Shown here in pieces: positions 53,518 to 63,322 of a stretch of DNA of 64,000 nucleotides. Source of the DNA: an uncultured Prevotella sp. Its GTDB lineage: Bacteria > Bacteroidota > Bacteroidia > Bacteroidales > Bacteroidaceae. Below the pieces are notes generated by a model. It made no database searches. It worked only from the letters and a program-made list of their open reading frames with translations, and had not been told where the DNA came from. The translations under genes were made by a program, and so were the position numbers. Location of the stretch: positions 62,001 through 126,000 of the forward strand of contig CAJOCR010000010.1 in NCBI GenBank assembly GCA_905236755.1, given 5' to 3'. Within the stretch, counting starts at the first letter, position 1. Every line of letters starts with the position of its first letter.

Positions 53518-53587
53518 TTCAACATTGAATAATTTATAATCGCACGAAGTGCGACTGATTACACATTATACATTACACATTCCACAT
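53518..53587. repeat. Convergent gap with a heptamer array
   Basis: Contains CGCACGAAGTGCG and ACACATTATACATTACACATT (period 7). No gene. Confidence 0.45.
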
Positions 53588-53623
53588 AAAAAAGGGGCAC
53601 TTACCCACACGGCAAATACCCCT
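53588..53623 (-). terminator. Terminator of ilvC
   Basis: On the minus strand GGGGTATTTGCC-GTGT-GGGTAAGTGCCCC is followed by TTTTTTAT, 26 bp after the ilvC stop. Confidence 0.8.
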
Positions 53624-53648
53624 CACAACATTATGTACGAGAAAAAAA

Positions 53649-54692
53649 TTAGTTATTCTCAGGACGAAGCTGACGAACTGTCTCGGCTGCACGCCACATC
53701 TCCATGTCATGCATTTCCTGAAGTTCTTGATTCAACTTCTCACGATAATCAGGCTGAGAATTCTTGTCAATAGAAATCTGAGCCTCGTTACCTGTTGCAA
53801 CACTCATATACAACCACTCCATAACAGGCTTGATGGCAGACTTAAAGCGAGGACGCCAATCGAGAGCACCACGCTGAGCTGTTGTTGAACAGTTAGCATA
53901 CATCCAGTCCATACCCTTTTCTGCGAACAATGGGCCAAGGCTCTGAGTAAGCTCTTCAACTGTTTCGTTGAAAGCCTCAGAAGGTGAATGACCGTGTTCA
54001 CGAAGAACCTCATACTGAGCCTCGAGCAATCCCTCAATAGCGCCCATCAAAGAACCACGCTCACCAGTAAGGTCTGAAGTAGCCTCACGCTGGAAAGTTG
54101 TCTTGAACAGATAACCAGCACCAATACCAATACCAAAGGCAATAGTCTTCTCCTCAGCCTTACCAGATGCATCCTGATAAACAGCATAAGAGCAGTTCAA
54201 ACCACGACCCTCAAGGAACATTGTACGAAGAGAAGTACCAGAACCCTTTGGAGCAACCATTATGACATCAATATCCTTTGGTGGAACAACACCTGTACGA
54301 TCCTGCCAGTTAATAGCGAAACCGTGTGAATAATATAGAGACTTACCTGGAGTAAGATATTTCTTTATCTTTGGCCATGCAGCAATCTGACCTGCATCAG
54401 AAAGCAACATACAAATAATAGTACCCTTTTCAGCTGCTTCCTCTATAGAGAACAGTGTCTTACCAGGAACCCAACCGTCAGCTACTGCCTTATCGTAAGT
54501 TTTTCCCTCACGCTGACCAACGATAACATTAAATCCATTATCACGAAGGTTACCAGCCTGACCTGGACCCTGAATACCATAACCAATAACTGCAATAGTT
54601 TCATTCTTAAGAACTTCACGTGCTTTCTCCAATGAGAACTCTTTACTTGTGACTACTGTTTCAGTAACGCCACCGAAATTCATTTCTGCCAT
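53649..54692 (-). CDS. ilvC: Ketol-acid reductoisomerase
   Basis: 347 aa class I enzyme. The NADPH site is IAVIGYGIQGPGQAGNLRDNG, a GxGxxGxxxG-type loop followed by VIVGQREGK; MVAPKGSGTSLR and the metal-binding region DLTGERGSLMGAIEGLLEAQ with Glu in FNETVEELTQ complete the site. Converts acetolactate or acetohydroxybutyrate to the dihydroxy acids of valine and isoleucine synthesis. It has its own consensus promoter, so it can be expressed apart from ilvDBN. Ends at a terminator. Confidence 0.96.
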   Translation of the reverse strand: MAEMNFGGVTETVVTSKEFSLEKAREVLKNETIAVIGYGIQGPGQAGNLRDNGFNVIVGQREGKTYDKAVADGWVPGKTLFSIEEAAEKGTIICMLLSDAGQIAAWPKIKKYLTPGKSLYYSHGFAINWQDRTGVVPPKDIDVIMVAPKGSGTSLRTMFLEGRGLNCSYAVYQDASGKAEEKTIAFGIGIGAGYLFKTTFQREATSDLTGERGSLMGAIEGLLEAQYEVLREHGHSPSEAFNETVEELTQSLGPLFAEKGMDWMYANCSTTAQRGALDWRPRFKSAIKPVMEWLYMSVATGNEAQISIDKNSQPDYREKLNQELQEMHDMEMWRAAETVRQLRPENN

Positions 54693-54710
54693 AATACTTA
54701 TGTTTTTTAA

Positions 54711-54729
54711 GCAATCTAAATCAGATTGC
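54711..54729 (-). promoter_or_regulatory. Hairpin in the ilvC 5' UTR
   Basis: GCAATCT-NNNNN-AGATTGC, a perfect 7-bp stem about 20 nt before the ilvC ATG; no T-run on the coding strand, so a translational or stability element is more likely than a terminator. Confidence 0.35.
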
Positions 54730-54776
54730 GGTTATCTATTTTTTTAGTTTCTTTTTTATCTTCTCTTTGTTGACTG

Positions 54777-54808
54777 CAAAGATATAAAATTATAACGAAA
54801 CAACCAAA
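54777..54808 (-). promoter_or_regulatory. Promoter of ilvC
   Basis: On the minus strand TTTG (54808-54805), 20-bp spacer, TATCTTTG (54784-54777). It lies between the thioesterase stop and ilvC. Confidence 0.75.
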
Positions 54809-54815
54809 AAATCTT

Positions 54816-55616
54816 TCAATCTTTTACAAAATTAACCATACATCTTACTACTTCTACTTCTTCAGGGGTTTCGTGTGACGTTTTGGTTATTCGTATTTGA
54901 CATACTTTTTCTGTATTATTGGAGTCGTTTTCTGATGATATATCTTCTTGATAGAAATTAAGCACATCGCCCTGGTGACTCTCTGCAACATAAGCTATAT
55001 CAAGTCGCTTCAATCTGTATTGCTTATACCATTCCAAAGAAAAGAGGTCGAGAACATGCTCTATATACTTGACACTATTAATATGTCCATTTACATCTAC
55101 ATCATTATAATATGTATTAATAGAACGAACAAGTTTAGCGTTTTCTCCCATCTTCACACGTGAAGAGCGAGCTATAGGGCACTCTTTCTCTGTTTCTACA
55201 TATTTAAGTATCAACCCGTCATGAATAGCAAGTATGTCGGTAGGCTGTCGGGTATCAGTATCTATCATTGCCCAGATACTTTTACCATAACCATACTGAT
55301 GACCATCTTCACCAACAACAGAGAAATTTCTGCTGGTAAAGAACTTCATTGCACTTTCAACCCATGTTTCTACAAAGAATTTGTCATACGACTTAGGCAT
55401 TTCATTCATCTCAATAGCAAGACGACTAAGTACCCATGTCTTATGTATTGGGTTCAGGTAATTCATTCCATACCCACGGTCGTTGCTATGGAAATCAGCT
55501 GCATTCAACATGTGGTTTCCTAAATGTCCCATAAACAGACGCTTAGAAAAATCACAATGAAAAGGTTCAGCTAAAAATTCATAACGTCCAACCTTTGATA
55601 ATAATTGTTCACTCAT
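54816..55616 (-). CDS. Acyl-ACP thioesterase within the ilv operon
   Basis: 266 aa with two hot-dog folds as in FatA/FatB-type acyl-ACP thioesterases: LAEPFHCDFSKRLFMGHLGN and RLAIEMNEMPKSYDKFFVET in the first, and DVNGHINSVKYIEHVLDLF (Asn-His active-site motif) in the second. Should release free fatty acids from ACP. Its position between ilvN and ilvC is recurrent in Bacteroidetes; a link to branched-chain fatty acids, whose primers come from valine/leucine/isoleucine pathways, is inference. Confidence 0.9.
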   Translation of the reverse strand: MSEQLLSKVGRYEFLAEPFHCDFSKRLFMGHLGNHMLNAADFHSNDRGYGMNYLNPIHKTWVLSRLAIEMNEMPKSYDKFFVETWVESAMKFFTSRNFSVVGEDGHQYGYGKSIWAMIDTDTRQPTDILAIHDGLILKYVETEKECPIARSSRVKMGENAKLVRSINTYYNDVDVNGHINSVKYIEHVLDLFSLEWYKQYRLKRLDIAYVAESHQGDVLNFYQEDISSENDSNNTEKVCQIRITKTSHETPEEVEVVRCMVNFVKD

Positions 55617-55639
55617 TTTTTCTCGTACTTTTAATTATT

Positions 55640-56173
55640 CTATTTCTCTTGTTCGTCGAGGAACTCACTAATTGCTTCCTCGAAACTTCTGGTTACTGCT
55701 ATTCGACCACTTCGAGTGTATTGCAGCAAGCAGTTATATTCATTAAGCTGCTTAAACAAATCAGCTATATCTTCAGTCAAACCTGCCAAGAGAACAGTAC
55801 TATATGTTGGGTTTACCTCCATCATACGAGCGTCGTGCTTTCTGATAGAACGACTGATTTCTGGATTATCCAACAATACAGGGGTAGATATTTTAAAGAG
55901 GGCAACCTCATGAATAAAAAGCTCATCATCAGTATAATAATTTGCTTTTACTACATCTATCTTCTTCTCTATAGCCTTAGTAATCTTTATTACCTGTTCT
56001 TCATTACTGAAACAGGTGATAGTGTATTTATGAATATTGGCAATGCTACTTGCCGAAACATTCAAACTCTCAATATTCACCTGACGGCGTGTGAATACAG
56101 CAGTTATCTGATTAAGGATACCTGCAATATTCTCAGAGTAAACGAGCAATGTATATAATTTCTTTTCTTCCAT
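55640..56173 (-). CDS. ilvN: Acetolactate synthase small (regulatory) subunit
   Basis: 177 aa. N-terminal ACT domain (YTLLVYSENIAGILNQITAVFTRRQVNIESLNV) that binds the feedback inhibitor valine, and a C-terminal ACT-like domain (ALFKISTPVL...). It activates IlvB and confers feedback control. It starts 37 bp after ilvB on the same strand. The plus-strand track ORF across it is a shadow. Confidence 0.93.
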   Translation of the reverse strand: MEEKKLYTLLVYSENIAGILNQITAVFTRRQVNIESLNVSASSIANIHKYTITCFSNEEQVIKITKAIEKKIDVVKANYYTDDELFIHEVALFKISTPVLLDNPEISRSIRKHDARMMEVNPTYSTVLLAGLTEDIADLFKQLNEYNCLLQYTRSGRIAVTRSFEEAISEFLDEQEK

Positions 56174-56209
56174 TTTTTACCAATCTTGCTTATTCAACAA
56201 TCACAGGAA

Positions 56210-57961
56210 TCAATAATTCAACTCAAGCTGCATCTCATCAACACTTTTTCCAGGCAGAGTCATAGGAACAATATCCTCATCTTCCTTAATAGCACATTCA
56301 AGTATGTATGGACCTTTAGTAGCAATCATCTGCTCTACCTTGGCCCTAAGATCCTTACGGTCAATAGCCACATCATAAGGAATACCATATCCCTTAGCAA
56401 CAGCACTATAATCAGGATTTAGCATACGTGTAAACGAATGACGGCCATCAAACATCAAATCTTGCCACTGACGAACATTACCTAAATAGTTATTATTCAA
56501 CAAGATAATCTTTACTGGTGCTTGCTGTTCCATGATAGTACCTAATTCTTGAATACTCATTTGGAAACCACCATCGCCACAGAAGAAGCATACTGTACGG
56601 TCGGGTGCGCCAAAGGTTGCACCAACAGCAGCGGGCAAGCCAAAACCCATAGTACCAAAGCCACCACTGGTGACAATACTACGCTTTTTATTAAGCTTGA
56701 AATAGCGACTTGAAATCATTTGGTTCTGGCCTACATCATTTACAAGTACGGCTTCACCATTAGTTACTTCAGAAACAACATTAGCTACTTCGCCCATCAA
56801 CAACGCACCTTCTGTTGGATGAATATCAGGTTCTATAACCTTTTCTTCTTCCAACTTCTGGTATTCTGCGAAACTATCTATCCATTCTTTATGATTGTTC
56901 TTATCTAACAACGCAGTAATAGCTGGCAAAGTTTCTTTGCAATCACCAAGAACAGGAATATCAACCTTTATATTCTTATTTATCTCGGCATGGTCAATAT
57001 CAAGATGAATAATCTTTGCTTGCTTGGCATAAGTAGAAGGCAGACCTGTAATACGGTCGCTGAAACGCATACCAATAGCAATGAGCACATCACATTCCTG
57101 AGTCTTCATGTTTGTGCAATAGTTGCCATGCATACCAAGCATGCCCATATCAAGAGGATGATCAGCTGGGAAAGCAGAAAGGCCTAATAATGTACGGCCA
57201 CATGGTATATCTGCCTTTTCGAGGAAAGCCTTTAGTTCTTCCTGAGCCTCACCAAGTTCTACACCCTGACCAACAAGAGCAAAAGGTTTTTTAGCGCTGT
57301 TGATAAGGGCTGCAGCCTCACGTATCTTATCGTTATCTACTTTTGGATATGGCACATAAGAACGCACATGATCAACCTTCAATGGTTCCCACTTGCACTT
57401 ATGAATCTGTGCATTTTTAGGGAAGTCAAGAACAACAGGACCCGGACGACCACTACGTGCAATATAAAATGCACGACTAACAGCCCAAGCCACATCTTCT
57501 GGACGACGAATCTGATAAGCCCACTTGGTGATTGGCTGAGCACAGCCAACAAGGTCAACCTCCTGAAAAGCGTCAGTACCCAAAGCACCTACACCCACCT
57601 GACCAGCAATAACCACTAATGGAGTAGAATCCATCATAGCATCTGCAACACCGGTAAGGGTATTGGTTGCACCAGGACCAGAAGTAACAATGGCAACACC
57701 TACTTCGCCACTAACACGAGCAAACCCCTGAGCAGCATGAGCAGCTGCTTGCTCATGACGTACGAGAATATGGTTGAACCACGCATCCTTGCCACGTGTA
57801 CGATGATAAAGAGCATCGTAAACAGGCATTATGTTTCCACCGGGGTAACCAAATATCGTCTTTACATTCTCTGTATATAGGGCGCGCATCAATATCTCTG
57901 CACCGGTACATTCGTCACCAATGCATACACCACCCCATCCGTTATTCTTGTTTTCTGCCAT
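56210..57961 (-). CDS. ilvB: Acetolactate synthase large subunit
   Basis: 583 aa thiamine-diphosphate enzyme. GYPGGNIMPVYDAL and VRHEQAAAHAAQGFARVSG (catalytic Glu), the FAD-type middle domain, and the ThDP motif FCGDGGFQMSIQELGTIMEQ...NNNYLG. Makes 2-acetolactate and 2-aceto-2-hydroxybutyrate. An N-terminal extension (AENKNNGWGGVCIGDECTG) precedes the ThDP domain. The gene is 18 bp downstream of ilvD. Confidence 0.96.
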   Translation of the reverse strand: MAENKNNGWGGVCIGDECTGAEILMRALYTENVKTIFGYPGGNIMPVYDALYHRTRGKDAWFNHILVRHEQAAAHAAQGFARVSGEVGVAIVTSGPGATNTLTGVADAMMDSTPLVVIAGQVGVGALGTDAFQEVDLVGCAQPITKWAYQIRRPEDVAWAVSRAFYIARSGRPGPVVLDFPKNAQIHKCKWEPLKVDHVRSYVPYPKVDNDKIREAAALINSAKKPFALVGQGVELGEAQEELKAFLEKADIPCGRTLLGLSAFPADHPLDMGMLGMHGNYCTNMKTQECDVLIAIGMRFSDRITGLPSTYAKQAKIIHLDIDHAEINKNIKVDIPVLGDCKETLPAITALLDKNNHKEWIDSFAEYQKLEEEKVIEPDIHPTEGALLMGEVANVVSEVTNGEAVLVNDVGQNQMISSRYFKLNKKRSIVTSGGFGTMGFGLPAAVGATFGAPDRTVCFFCGDGGFQMSIQELGTIMEQQAPVKIILLNNNYLGNVRQWQDLMFDGRHSFTRMLNPDYSAVAKGYGIPYDVAIDRKDLRAKVEQMIATKGPYILECAIKEDEDIVPMTLPGKSVDEMQLELNY

Positions 57962-57979
57962 AAAATCCTTAATGATAGA

Positions 57980-59782
57980 TTAATCGATAATTCTTACACC
58001 ACCCTTATCAGCACTTGACACACTCTGTGCATAAGCACGCAAAGCCTTGCTGACGACACGATTTCTCTTGAGTGGCTGCTGAGGACGGGCAGCAAGCTCT
58101 TCATCACTCAGTTTCACCTCTATCTTACGTGATGGAATATCAATAACAATAATATCGCCATCCTTTATCTTTCCTATATTACCTCCTGCTGCTGCCTCAG
58201 GAGAAATATGTCCGATACTCAAGCCTGATGTTCCGCCTGAGAAACGACCATCAGTAATCAGAGCACACTCTTTACCTAAATGACGACTCTTGATATACGA
58301 TGTTGGATAAAGCATTTCCTGCATACCTGGACCACCCTTTGGGCCTTCGTGGGTGATAACAACACAATCACCCGAGTTAACCTTGCCTCCAAGAATACCC
58401 TCGCAGGCATCTTCCTGTGAGTCGAAGCACACTGCAGGACCTTCGAAATGCCACAATTCAGGAGCTACTCCCGCTGTTTTTACAACACAACCGTTCTGTG
58501 CAATATTACCAAAAAGAACAGCCAATCCACCATCTTTAGTGTAAGCATGCTGCAAATCACGGATACAGCCGTTCTCACGATCAGTATCAAGACTCTCCCA
58601 ACGAGTATCCTGTGAACCCATCTCGGTAGAGAACTTTCTACCAGGAGCAGAATGGTATATTCTGTCGGCTTCTGCATCTATATCAGCCTTAGTAATATCA
58701 TATTTTGAAATCACTTCGTCAAGTGTGTATCCATCAACACGTTTCACATTACCATTGATGAGTCCGCCTTTATTTAGTTCATTCATAATACCAAGAATAC
58801 CACCAGCGCGGTTACATTCCTGAACACTATATTTCTGAGTGTTTGGTGAAAGCATGCACAGACAAGGAACCTTACGACTGAGCGCATCAATATCCTGCAT
58901 CTTGAAATCGGCCTCAGCCTCCTGCGCCACAGCCAACAAGTGAAGAACTGTATTGGTACTTCCACCCATAGCTATATCCAATGTCATAGCATTCAAGAAA
59001 GCATCACGAGTAGCAATATTCTTTGGAAGAACACTCTCGTCACCATCCTCATAATAAGCATAAGCATTCTTAACTATCTGGCGAGCTGCCTGCTTAAACA
59101 ACTCTACTCTGTTCTTATGTGTAGCAAGAATTGTTCCATTACCAGGAAGCGAAAGACCAATAGCCTCAGTAAGAGAATTCATTGAGTTTGCAGTAAACAT
59201 ACCTGAACAACTACCACAACCAGGACAAGCACATTGCTCAATCTTGGTAAGGTCTTCATCAGAGCACGAATCATCACCACCATTGATCATAGCAGTAATA
59301 AGGTCGGCATTTTGACCCTTCCAGCGTCCAGCCTCCATTGGGCCTCCAGAACAGAAAATTGTTGGAATATTCAAACGCATTGATGCCATCAGCATACCTG
59401 GTGTAACCTTATCGCAATTACTGATACAAATCATAGCGTCTGCCTTGTGAGCATTTACCATATACTCAACAGAATCTGCTATAATATCGCGAGAAGGAAG
59501 CGAATACAGCATGCCATCATGTCCCATGGCAATGCCATCATCAATAGCGATAGTGTTAAACTCTGCTGCATAACAACCCATAGACTCAATTTCTTTCTTT
59601 ACTATCTGACCAATCTCGTGCAGATGAGTATGTCCAGGCACAAACTGAGTAAAACTATTCACAATAGCAATAATAGGTTTGCCAAACTGTTCATGTTTCA
59701 TTCCTGCAGCCACCCATAAGGCACGTGCGCCAGCCATTCTTCTACCTTCTGTACAAATAGCACTTCTCAATTGATGTTTCAT
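57980..59782 (-). CDS. ilvD: Dihydroxy-acid dehydratase
   Basis: 600 aa Fe-S dehydratase. Cluster-binding cysteines are seen in [14 protein letters not shown] and [37 protein letters not shown] carries the conserved C-terminal catalytic serine. Converts dihydroxy acids to 2-oxo acids, the step before transamination to valine and isoleucine. First gene of the operon, with a promoter matching both boxes. Confidence 0.96.
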   Translation of the reverse strand: MKHQLRSAICTEGRRMAGARALWVAAGMKHEQFGKPIIAIVNSFTQFVPGHTHLHEIGQIVKKEIESMGCYAAEFNTIAIDDGIAMGHDGMLYSLPSRDIIADSVEYMVNAHKADAMICISNCDKVTPGMLMASMRLNIPTIFCSGGPMEAGRWKGQNADLITAMINGGDDSCSDEDLTKIEQCACPGCGSCSGMFTANSMNSLTEAIGLSLPGNGTILATHKNRVELFKQAARQIVKNAYAYYEDGDESVLPKNIATRDAFLNAMTLDIAMGGSTNTVLHLLAVAQEAEADFKMQDIDALSRKVPCLCMLSPNTQKYSVQECNRAGGILGIMNELNKGGLINGNVKRVDGYTLDEVISKYDITKADIDAEADRIYHSAPGRKFSTEMGSQDTRWESLDTDRENGCIRDLQHAYTKDGGLAVLFGNIAQNGCVVKTAGVAPELWHFEGPAVCFDSQEDACEGILGGKVNSGDCVVITHEGPKGGPGMQEMLYPTSYIKSRHLGKECALITDGRFSGGTSGLSIGHISPEAAAGGNIGKIKDGDIIVIDIPSRKIEVKLSDEELAARPQQPLKRNRVVSKALRAYAQSVSSADKGGVRIID

Positions 59783-59836
59783 ATCTATAAGTCGTTAATT
59801 TCGTTATTATTTATCCCTCTTTTCATAATGATTATG

Positions 59837-59867
59837 CAAAGATAATCAGTTTTTGTATAACAACCAA
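59837..59867 (-). promoter_or_regulatory. Promoter of ilvD-ilvB-ilvN operon
   Basis: On the minus strand TTG (59867-59865), 20-bp spacer, TATCTTTG (59844-59837). The ~55-nt leader holds no attenuator-like peptide. Confidence 0.75.
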
Positions 59868-60131
59868 CAGTTTTATACTATTTTTCCGCATAATATTAAA
59901 GTTTTACTATATAAACCACTTTATTTCTTACGATTTAAAACAAACACTATTTATATATCATCAACATTTACACCCCAATCAACACAATGCAAAGATACAC
60001 AAGAATAGCCACATTAACAATAGATTTCCCACGACTTGTGTCATAATTTCCCACGGCTTGTGAATAAGCCTCTAAAAGGAAGATATTTGTAGTCCATATC
60101 TCCCCTTCACATACATATACTGTTTTTTGCT

Positions 60132-60490
60132 TGGTAACGGTAACAAGGTAACATTTACACCACAAGCGAATACTCGCCTCAAAAAAAACAAATTTCAACT
60201 CTCTGCCTGGGCTGTTTTTTCTAGCTGGCTGGAAAGTGAAAATTAAGGTTTCCGACAAGAGCACTACATAAAATGTTACCTTGTTACCGTTACCTGCTAA
60301 AAAACTATATATACTACCCCTATATATAACCTTAGATATTTATAATCTTAGTTTATTTCTTAGAAAGGATATACATATATAAGTATCGCGCGTGCGCGAT
60401 ATACCTGTTGTAATGGTTTCATTATTTGGCAAACCATAGAATATATACCTATACATTTTTTTTGCTGGTAACGGTAACAAGGTAACATTT
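60132..60490. repeat. Three GGTAAC-triplet elements, one inverted
   Basis: TGGTAACGGTAACAAGGTAACATTT at 60132 and 60466 (+), and its reverse complement at 60272-60294. Each has three GGTAAC hexamers preceded by a T-run and a short GC-containing spacer. Copies 2 and 3 form inverted arms around an AT-rich 170-bp core. Confidence 0.75.
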
Positions 60491-60522
60491 CACAGATGTC
60501 TAAATTTCATAAATTTTAGGTA

Positions 60523-60553
60523 TTGTGTAAATTTTTATATAATAGTAATTTTG
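60523..60553 (+). promoter_or_regulatory. Promoter of the 54-codon gene
   Basis: TTG (60523-60525), 20-bp spacer, TAATTTTG (60546-60553). The leader holds CTTGAT-TACA-ATCAGG followed by TATTTTTTTAT, a possible attenuator. Confidence 0.6.
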
Positions 60554-60648
60554 CACAACGAAAGAAAAAAACTTGATTACAATCAGGTATTTTTTTATAC
60601 AATTTTACAACATCTAAAAATAAGTTTAACTCTATTAAGGTAAAAGAA

Positions 60649-60813
60649 ATGAAAGTATTAAAGAAACTATCTGTGTTCATGATTGCTTTAGCTGTAATAG
60701 ACAATCTGTTTGGATACACTCCCAAAACATACTATTGGAACTCGCCCACAACAAAAGGAAGAACCTTCTCGATAGGTCTGTCTATCGATATCGATAAGAT
60801 AAAAAAAGGCTGA
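60649..60813 (+). CDS. Small protein (54 aa) with N-terminal hydrophobic segment, unknown
   Basis: ATG 60649 to TGA 60813; too short for the track. The N-terminus MKVLKKLSVFMIALAVIDNL has a basic start and hydrophobic core, a signal or membrane anchor, followed by YTPKTYYWNSPTTKGRTFSI, a polar aromatic tail. A consensus promoter, a leader hairpin and a terminator overlapping its stop all suggest that it is a real unit. I do not recognise a family. Confidence 0.5.
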   Translation: MKVLKKLSVFMIALAVIDNLFGYTPKTYYWNSPTTKGRTFSIGLSIDIDKIKKG

Positions 60814-60837
60814 CTCGCATCGCTGCGAATCAGCCTA
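60802..60837 (-). terminator. Terminator of folD, shared with the small gene
   Basis: GGCTGA-TTCGCAGCGATGCGAG-TCAGCC type stem (60809-60836); on the minus strand it is followed by TTTTTTT. The small gene's stop codon lies in the plus-strand left arm. Confidence 0.85.
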
Positions 60838-60872
60838 TAAATTAGAGAGTTATAAAAAAATCAAGTTATTTT

Positions 60873-61751
60873 CTACTTATAAAATTCTTTCTTTCCTGCT
60901 GCCAATGTATTCTTCATCAAAGAACAGATTGTCATTGGACCTACGCCACCGGGAACAGGAGTAATGAAAGAACATTTTGGTGACACCTCGTCAAACTTTA
61001 CATCACCATTCAAACGGAAACCGCTCTTACGTGATGCATCAGGAACACGTGTTGTACCTACATCAACGATAACCGCACCTTCCTTTACCATATCGGCAGT
61101 TACGAAATCTGGCTTTCCTATTGCTGCTATGATGATATCAGCTTCCTGACATTCTTTTTTCAGATTCTTCGAATGAGAATGGCATACCGTAACAGTTGCA
61201 TCACCAAACTGCTTCTGCATCATCAGCTGTGCCATTGGCTTTCCAACAATATTGCTTCTACCAAGAACAACACACTTCTTACCACTTGTTTCAATATTAT
61301 AGTGCTGTAACAAAGTGATAATTCCAAGTGGAGTAGCCGAAATGAAACAAGGTAAGCCTATAGCCATTCGTCCAACGTTTATTGGATGAAAACCATCTAC
61401 ATCCTTACGATAGTCAATAGCCATTATGATTTTCTGCTCATCAATATGCTTTGGCAAAGGCAACTGAACAATGAAACCATCAACATCGTCATCTTTATTC
61501 AGTTTATCAACGCATTCAAGCAGTTCACTTTCGGTTACATCGTCTTCATATCTAATCAATGTAGACTTGAAGCCACATTGCTCACAGGCAATAACCTTAT
61601 TCTTAACGTATGTCTCGCTGCCACCATCGTGACCTACAAGCACGGCTGCCAAATGAGGTTGTTTACCACCTGCCGCAACAATCTTTTTCACTTCCTCAGC
61701 TATTTCTGCCTTTATAGCAGTAGCTGTAGCCTTTCCATCGATTAATGTCAT
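60873..61751 (-). CDS. folD: Methylenetetrahydrofolate dehydrogenase/cyclohydrolase
   Basis: 292 aa bifunctional enzyme. Catalytic Lys in [17 protein letters not shown], substrate motif [19 protein letters not shown]-binding [19 protein letters not shown], and [18 protein letters not shown]. Interconverts methylene-, methenyl- and formyl-THF. Starts 32 bp after ffh on the same strand; they are probably co-transcribed. Confidence 0.96.
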   Translation of the reverse strand: MTLIDGKATATAIKAEIAEEVKKIVAAGGKQPHLAAVLVGHDGGSETYVKNKVIACEQCGFKSTLIRYEDDVTESELLECVDKLNKDDDVDGFIVQLPLPKHIDEQKIIMAIDYRKDVDGFHPINVGRMAIGLPCFISATPLGIITLLQHYNIETSGKKCVVLGRSNIVGKPMAQLMMQKQFGDATVTVCHSHSKNLKKECQEADIIIAAIGKPDFVTADMVKEGAVIVDVGTTRVPDASRKSGFRLNGDVKFDEVSPKCSFITPVPGGVGPMTICSLMKNTLAAGKKEFYK

Positions 61752-61783
61752 TTTAGTTTTGAGTTTATTGTCTTATAATAATA

Positions 61784-63124
61784 TTACATTCCAGGTAATT
61801 TCATACCTTTCATTCGTGACATCATACTTGCCATCTGGTTTCCAGTAACCATCTTCATCATCTTACGAGTCTGGTCAAACTGCTTAATCAGGCGGTTTAC
61901 TTCCTGAATACTTGTACCAGAACCCTTTGCTATACGATTTTTACGACTGGTGTTCAGAATTTCAGGATTAGTACGCTCTTTTGGAGTCATACTGCGGATA
62001 ATAGCTTCAATACCATTGAAAGCATTATCGTCAATATCAATATCCTTGATAGCCTTACCTACACCAGGAATCATACCAGCAAGTTCCTTGATATTACCCA
62101 TCTTCTTGATCTGTTCTATCTGACCAAGGAAATCGTTGAAGTCAAACTTGTTCTTCTGAATCTTCTTCTGCAAGCGACGAGCCTCTTCCTCATCAAACTG
62201 CTCCTGAGCACGTTCAACAAGAGAAACAACGTCACCCATACCTAAGATACGGTCAGCCATACGAGATGGATGGAACACATCAAGAGCATCCATCTTCTCA
62301 CCTGTACCAATAAACATAATTGGCTTAGAGACAACAGTACGAATACTAAGTGCAGCACCACCACGGGTATCACCATCAAGCTTAGTAAGAATAACACCAT
62401 CGAAATTCAAACGATCATTGAATTCTTTTGCAGTGTTAACTGCATCCTGACCGGTCATTGAGTCAACAACAAAGAGAGTCTCATCTGGCTGAATGGCATC
62501 TTTAAGATTCTTAATCTCAGTCATCATCTCTTCGTCAACAGCCAAACGACCTGCAGTATCGACAATAACCAAATCGTATCCCTTAGCCTTTGCTTCCTGA
62601 ATAGCATGTTGAGCAATCTCAACAACATTCTTGTTCTCTGGTTCTGTATATACAGGTACACCAATCTGCTCACCAACAACCTTCAACTGCTCAATAGCTG
62701 CAGGACGATAAACGTCACAAGCAACAAGCAAAGGATTCTTGTTTCCTTTATTTTTCAGACGGTTAGCAAGCTTTCCACTAAATGTTGTTTTACCAGAACC
62801 CTGCAAACCACTCATCAAAATAACAGAAGGATGTCCCTTGAGATTAATCTCAACGGTATCACCACCCATAAGCTCAGCCAATTCATCGTGAACAATCTTC
62901 ACCATCAACTGACCTGGCTTAACAGCAGTAAGCACATTCATACCAAGAGCCTTTTTCTTTACAGTATCTGTAAAGGTCTTAGCTACTTTGTAGTTTACAT
63001 CGGCATCAAGGAGGGCACGACGAACGTCCTTTAAAGTTTCAGCTACGTTAATCTCGGTGATTTTTCCTTCACCCTTAAGTATTTTAAAGGAACGATCAAG
63101 TCTGTCGCTTAGATTCTCAAACAT
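61784..63124 (-). CDS. ffh: Signal recognition particle protein Ffh
   Basis: 446 aa. N domain (1-~90), GTPase G domain with GLQGSGKTTFSGKLA (P-loop), VACDVYRPAAIEQLK, VDTAGRLAVDEEMM and TKLDGDTRGGAALS, then the Met-rich M domain (KMMKMVTGNQMASMMSRMKGMKLPGM) that binds 4.5S RNA and signal peptides. Typical length. A minus-strand TAATTTTG box at 63205-63198 is the likely promoter. Confidence 0.97.
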   Translation of the reverse strand: MFENLSDRLDRSFKILKGEGKITEINVAETLKDVRRALLDADVNYKVAKTFTDTVKKKALGMNVLTAVKPGQLMVKIVHDELAELMGGDTVEINLKGHPSVILMSGLQGSGKTTFSGKLANRLKNKGNKNPLLVACDVYRPAAIEQLKVVGEQIGVPVYTEPENKNVVEIAQHAIQEAKAKGYDLVIVDTAGRLAVDEEMMTEIKNLKDAIQPDETLFVVDSMTGQDAVNTAKEFNDRLNFDGVILTKLDGDTRGGAALSIRTVVSKPIMFIGTGEKMDALDVFHPSRMADRILGMGDVVSLVERAQEQFDEEEARRLQKKIQKNKFDFNDFLGQIEQIKKMGNIKELAGMIPGVGKAIKDIDIDDNAFNGIEAIIRSMTPKERTNPEILNTSRKNRIAKGSGTSIQEVNRLIKQFDQTRKMMKMVTGNQMASMMSRMKGMKLPGM

Positions 63125-63197
63125 AATTTTATTCTATTTTATCTCGTTATGATAATTGAATTACAAGTTTTTAAACTCCTCTACTTTCAGTAGGTTG

Positions 63198-63205
63198 CAA
63201 AATTA
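63198..63205 (-). promoter_or_regulatory. -7 element for ffh-folD
   Basis: TAATTTTG on the minus strand, 73 bp upstream of the ffh ATG. Confidence 0.5.
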
Positions 63206-63322
63206 CTAATAAAAAGGTGAACGAATGGAAAAAAACTAATGTTTTAAGTCTTTTTAAATCACTATCGCCTTTTCTTCCACCCGCAAAGAAAGATAAATAT
63301 AAATAATAAAAACTACGTTTGA

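Larger units (their letters stand above)
59783..60648. other. 866-bp repeat-rich intergenic region
   Basis: Contains the ilvD promoter (59837-59867), a 22-bp-period duplicate (ATTTCCCACGACTTGTG / ATTTCCCACGGCTTGTG, 60024-60062), three copies of a GGTAACGGTAACAAGGTAACAT element (60132, 60272 inverted, 60466), an AT-rich core with the palindrome ATCGCGCGTGCGCGAT near 60387, and the promoter of the 54-codon gene. The 98-aa track ORF at 59968 spans repeats and is rejected. Confidence 0.65.

Noticed and set aside
59968-60264. 98-aa minus-strand ORF upstream of ilvD
   Set aside because: Spans the TTTCCCACG duplicate and a GGTAAC element; coding content comes from repeats.
60272-60490. Replication origin
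   Set aside because: Inverted GGTAAC elements and an AT-rich core are suggestive, but no DnaA-box cluster and no dnaA/dnaN or rep gene is nearby.
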